From: Amorphochlora amoebiformis
Taxonomy: Eukaryota > Cercozoa > Chlorarachniophyceae
Direction of reading: 5' to 3'
Assembly (NCBI GenBank): GCA_054601695.1
Contig: BAAHQB010000003.1
Location: 186,001-250,000, forward strand
Length of the DNA: 64,000 nucleotides
Shown: positions 48,249-64,000 of the stretch, piece after piece
Numbering within the stretch: the stretch's first letter is position 1
Layout: the number at the start of each line of letters is the position of its first letter
The notes under the pieces: generated by a model
The model's input: the letters and a program-made list of their open reading frames with translations, nothing else
What the model was told of the DNA's origin: nothing
Database searches by the model: none
Program-made: the position numbers and the translations under genes

Positions 48249-48986
48249 TACCAGGTTCGAAACTAACGCCCAAAAAGGCTTGTTAGCATACTGTCTGATC
48301 TATGACGCGTATATTCCCGTGGGGCACTGACTACTAACAGCTGGAATAGCGATGGTTTTTTTTTCGCGATTGCGTGTGCAGGAAACTTGATAAATTTCTT
48401 CTTTATAAATTTATTTATACTAGTTATTTTCTAGTAATCAACCCATTGAATTAAATTTAGCGTGAATCTAACTATTGTCTAGATTGTAGGACTGTGTTTA
48501 CTCTAGTTACTACTACCTAGACTAGTCTAGTAGTACTAGTAGTCTAGGTAGTACTAGATCTAGAATCTGAATAGATAGACGATACTACTACTACTCGGAT
48601 ACACAACAACAGACTTGTCTAGTGTTTAGGCATGGTCTAGACGGTATGTTTAATTGGTATTTCTTCTAGTTCCTGCGTATCCTAGGTATCTACTAGATAT
48701 AGTCTTAGTAGTAATTGTGCGAAAGGATCATGAAATAAATTGACTTCATAAGTTTTGGAAATTTCACACATGACACCTAGGTCTATCTACTATATATAGA
48801 ATCTAGAAAATTAGAGTCTCTCTGGTCTGGTTCAACGTCTCTAGTCTTATCTAGAAGGCCTAGAAAAGAGTATAACATCTAGAGTGTATAAGAATTAATC
48901 TAATATATTCAAGATACCAAGTTATCTACACATGTTGTTATCATATTAGAATTATATCCGTCACGGCTATCATAGTAGGTATGTAC

Positions 48987-49042
<56 letters not shown>

Positions 49043-49245
49043 TATCTAGATTATGTGTGTATGTGTGTGTATATATGTCTGTATATGTACATATTTACAT
49101 ATTTTTATATATATATCACACACATTTTTATATATGTATCTATACATGTGTAATACACACATATACATATATATTTTACTGAGTGGTGCATATACATATA
49201 TTATAATATTGGTATATATGTGTATATGTACACACACACGCACAT

Positions 49246-49296
<51 letters not shown>

Positions 49297-49363
49297 AAGA
49301 TATATATTATACCGCTGTAAATGCTAATAAGAACATATATCTAACATACCTTATATATATATG

Positions 49364-49424
<61 letters not shown>

Positions 49425-49531
49425 ATGTATGAAATTATTATATACAGCTACCAGATTCGAATCCGACCGAAAAATCTGGAAAATTCGACCCCGGCTTATT
49501 TTCGCGGCCCGTGCCGAAAAGATATCTTCAA
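48249..49531. other. Convergent intergenic region, CTAG-rich
   Basis: From the carrier stop to about 48,980 the DNA is unique, T/A-rich and packed with CTAG and its relatives (for example CTAGACTAGTCTAGTAGTAC at about 48,519). It then becomes (AT)n and (GT)n to 49,430. No exon found. It lies between convergent gene ends. Confidence 0.7.
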
Positions 49532-49604
49532 TCACCCGGAAAGCAGTCGTTTGCTCGCCAAATCTTCCTCAAACGGAATCTGGACACGTGTGATGTTATG
49601 GGAA

Positions 49605-49644
<40 letters not shown>

Positions 49645-49665
49645 TACTATGATGTACATATATAC

Positions 49666-49715
<50 letters not shown>

Positions 49716-49760
49716 TATGTTTATTTTCAAACAAATAGTATTATTTAATATCCATATACC

Positions 49761-49804
<44 letters not shown>

Positions 49805-49919
49805 AATATATATATATATATATAAGATTAAATATGTGTATGTAATGTATATAAAATACTGTAATAGATATAGTTTATGTTGTACATATATGTATACATA
49901 TATATTATACCTACATTCA

Positions 49920-49983
<64 letters not shown>

Positions 49984-49993
49984 GATATGTATG

Positions 49994-50073
<80 letters not shown>

Positions 50074-50132
50074 GCCTGATACACAAAATGAAATAACTTT
50101 ACATACACTGATCACATGTCGTTTTTTTATAT

Positions 50133-50211
<79 letters not shown>

Positions 50212-50409
50212 CTCTATATGTAATATGATAAAATAAAATACATGCATATGTATATATATATGTATATGTGTATATGTATATATATATACATATATGTATA
50301 TATATATATATATATATGTAATCATACATATATATATATATATATATATCTATGAAGATATATATGTATATATATATATGTATACAAACATATATATATA
50401 TATATATAC

Positions 50410-50476
<67 letters not shown>

Positions 50477-50536
50477 AGAACATATAATATATTGATTTAT
50501 TATATATATATATATATATATGTATAATTTATATAC

Positions 50537-50572
<36 letters not shown>

Positions 50573-50709
50573 GTTTGTGTATAAAAAAACGTAAAATGTA
50601 ATGTACATTTATAATATACTTATATACACATACATACATGGATACACATATACAGATATAAAAATATAAATATACACACATATATGAATATACATATATA
50701 TATACACAT

Positions 50710-50748
<39 letters not shown>

Positions 50749-50956
50749 TTATATGCATACAATATATATATATACAATATACATGTATAGTATACACTCA
50801 CCTGGTCGGTACGTCTCTTGTCGTCATCGACATTGCTAGCGTGTTCGATGGACTTGTTTTGGATTGGTAGGGACAAAGACTTCGATTCTTAATGTATGTT
50901 ATCCATTTGTATGCTATTTGTATTTGTATGTATATATTTATATATTAAATTTATGG

Positions 50957-50988
<32 letters not shown>

Positions 50989-51002
50989 TTGCATATACAC
51001 AC

Positions 51003-51065
<63 letters not shown>

Positions 51066-51116
51066 CAGGGACATAGACTTCGATTCTTAATGTATGTTAT
51101 CCATTTCTATGCTATT

Positions 51117-51166
<50 letters not shown>

Positions 51167-51265
51167 CAGAGACGTAGACTTCGATTCTTAGTGTAAGATA
51201 TGTATTTGTATGCTTATATGTGCGTGTATGTACACACATATATATATATATATTACATATATATA

Positions 51266-51313
<48 letters not shown>

Positions 51314-51376
51314 TATATATGTAGTATGTATATGTATGTATATGTATATAATATATATCTATATAATATATGTGAA

Positions 51377-51410
<34 letters not shown>

Positions 51411-51418
51411 ATATATAT

Positions 51419-51452
<34 letters not shown>

Positions 51453-51534
51453 GTGATGCATATGAATATGTATATATCAATATTCACACAAACATCATAC
51501 ACATAGTGTATTAATACAACCAGCCCTTAGGGCA

Positions 51535-51573
<39 letters not shown>

Positions 51574-51695
51574 CATAGGTAGATATGTAGATATCATGTA
51601 TATAATATGTTGACATGTATATATCTATATTTAGATATTAGGGTATTCAAAGAACCAGCCCTTAGCTCCTCCCCGATTTCGGCATTCTCAGCGCC
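49532..51695 (-). CDS. 3' part of a small gene, unknown function
   Basis: Three exons join in phase: 51695-51656 ([13 protein letters not shown]), 50887-50802 ([18 protein letters not shown] and a DDDKRRTDQ end, donor GTGAGT), and 49579-49532 ([15 protein letters not shown] then TGA). The 5' part is not found; a start such as ATG 52,28x does not fit the phase. The known part is hydrophilic and charged with no recognisable domain. Echo copies of the 50,887 acceptor and of the 51,656 donor in the adjoining intron support both boundaries. An alternative reading of 49,447-49,570 on either strand is open and cannot be excluded. Confidence 0.5.
51062..51540 (-). repeat. Echoes of exon 50887 acceptor and exon 51656 donor
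   Basis: GACTTCGATTCTTAATGTAT plus GTTATCCATTT, which spans the acceptor and first bases of exon 50,887 on the - strand, recurs at 51,076-51,110 and, in degenerate form, 51,176-51,205. AACCAGCCCTTAG, spanning the end of exon 51,656 and its donor, recurs at 51,519-51,531. All copies lie inside the intron between these two exons. Confidence 0.85.
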
Positions 51696-51696
51696 C

Positions 51697-51768
<72 letters not shown>

Positions 51769-51785
51769 TAATAATAATAATAATA
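51697..51785. repeat. (AAT)n microsatellite
   Basis: About 28 AAT units with two interruptions, abutting exon 51,695. On the - strand this is (ATT)n leading into TTATTAG, the acceptor of that exon. Confidence 0.95.
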
Positions 51786-51930
51786 TGTGTATGTATATAT
51801 ATACATATATTTTATATATATATATATATTTTATATATATATATATATATATATGTTATTATATAACCATGCACATAAGTATATGTTTATATAAATAATA
51901 TATTTATATATATTTATGTATGTATGTGTA

Positions 51931-51967
<37 letters not shown>

Positions 51968-52142
51968 GCATATATTTATAATCAATCATATAATATTTGT
52001 GTGTATAGTAGCATATTAATAATAATGATAATGTTACATATATATATATATGTATATATATATATATGTATATTATATGTATGTAAATATAACCATGCAC
52101 GTAATATTTATTTTTGTATTATACGTATATATATACATATAA

Positions 52143-52206
<64 letters not shown>

Positions 52207-52296
52207 GTATATATGTATATATATATATAGATATATTTATTTATTAACATATACAGGTGATAGATAGCCTGGAACGAATGCATGCTTATATATAGT

Positions 52297-52327
<31 letters not shown>

Positions 52328-52374
52328 ACAAGTGTATGTATGTACATATCTATATACACACACACACACACACA

Positions 52375-52417
<43 letters not shown>

Positions 52418-52462
52418 TATAGAACATGTGAACGAAGATAGGCTTCCTTTCGATATACATAC

Positions 52463-52517
<55 letters not shown>

Positions 52518-52584
52518 TTATAGAACATGTGAACGAAGATAGGCTTCCTTTCGCCGTCGAAATCGAGCAATTTCGTCTTGAATT
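51786..52584. repeat. AT microsatellites between two - strand genes
   Basis: Mostly (AT)n. ATTATAGAACATGTGAACGA with AGATAGGCTTCCTTTCG occurs twice (52,417-52,452 and 52,517-52,552); the second copy lies just beyond the stop of the dehydrogenase gene, so it is its 3' flank. A short unique patch at 52,250-52,290 has no certain exon. Confidence 0.75.
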
Positions 52585-63620
<11,036 letters not shown>

Positions 63621-63627
63621 CTATATA

Positions 63628-63665
<38 letters not shown>

Positions 63666-63739
63666 GTATATATGTATGTTTGTATATATACATAAATATA
63701 CATGTGTATATAAAAAAATAGAGAGAGAGAGAGGGAGAG

Positions 63740-63784
63740 AGAAACCCAGCCCTATTCCTGAACTACCGTCAGTAACCTATATAC

Positions 63785-63820
<36 letters not shown>

Positions 63821-63861
63821 GTGTGTGTGTGTGTATATATGTATGTTGTATATATACATAA

Positions 63862-63901
<40 letters not shown>

Positions 63902-63949
63902 GGAGAGAGAAACCCAGCCCTATTCCTGAACTTCCGCCGGTTGCCTATA

Positions 63950-63952
<3 letters not shown>
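63740..63952 (-). repeat. Two acceptor-side echoes of the glycine-loop exon
   Basis: AAACCCAGCCCTATTCCTGA and ACT(A/T)CCG(C/T)C(A/G)GTAACCTATA at 63,744-63,782 and 63,911-63,946 repeat the first about 36 bases of exon 63,620 (the TGGSSGIGLGF codons) and its acceptor. Each is followed on the + strand's left side by GAGAGAGA. The true exon is the copy that continues to GTAAGC at 63,548. Confidence 0.92.

Positions 63953-64000
<48 letters not shown>

Noticed and set aside
49447-49570. Longer - strand frame ([18 protein letters not shown]) and a + strand frame over the same bases.
   Set aside because: The phase-0 reading from the acceptor at 49,580 ([15 protein letters not shown], stop) joins the upstream exon exactly. 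The others need phases that no neighbour provides.

Overview
The window is nuclear DNA of a eukaryote, most likely a protist or alga. Every gene I could read is split by GT-AG introns, telomere-type (CCCTAA/TTAGGG)n blocks are scattered through it, and most of the remaining DNA is (AT)n microsatellite. A calcium-dependent protein kinase (CDPK) argues against animals and fungi. Its kinase domain has S-P-Q where most kinases have A-P-E, which I associate with alveolate-type CDPKs. The species itself cannot be named from the sequence. Almost all long open frames here (YIYIY, LSLSL, ERERE, THTHI) are microsatellite translations, not genes.

I rebuilt the genes by hand from splice sites, intron phase and family motifs. 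Left to right:
(1) subtelomere-like repeats at 1-3,200;
(2) a + strand gene of many small exons from about 3,874 to 18,796, unrecognised, with two exons carrying 21-bp coding repeats;
(3) a - strand CDPK, 24,080 to 21,403;
(4) a + strand SIW14/PFA-type atypical phosphatase with a long tail, 24,515-36,210;
(5) a - strand unrecognised 7-exon gene, 42,765 to 37,309;
(6) a + strand mitochondrial phosphate carrier, 43,563-48,248, 10 exons;
(7) a small - strand gene ending at 49,532;
(8) a - strand short-chain dehydrogenase of the 3-ketoacyl-CoA reductase/17beta-HSD12 type, from 63,620 to 52,585, with its 5' end beyond the window.
Genes alternate in orientation. Two divergent pairs share compact unique promoter regions (24,081-24,514 and 42,766-43,562). 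Three convergent junctions hold unusual CTAG/GTAC-rich unique DNA.

The most striking feature is a recurring architecture. Next to most exons the intron carries one to eight imperfect copies of that exon's own boundary: the end of the exon plus its donor, downstream, or the acceptor plus the start of the exon, upstream. The copies are separated by (AT)n. I call these exon-boundary echoes. They occur in at least five of the genes on both strands. They probably explain how the introns grew, and they scatter decoy splice sites through the transcripts.

The genes do not form a pathway. They are ordinary housekeeping or signalling genes (Ca2+ signalling, phosphoinositide/phosphotyrosine-type phosphatase fold, mitochondrial phosphate import, fatty-acid elongation or steroid-type reduction).
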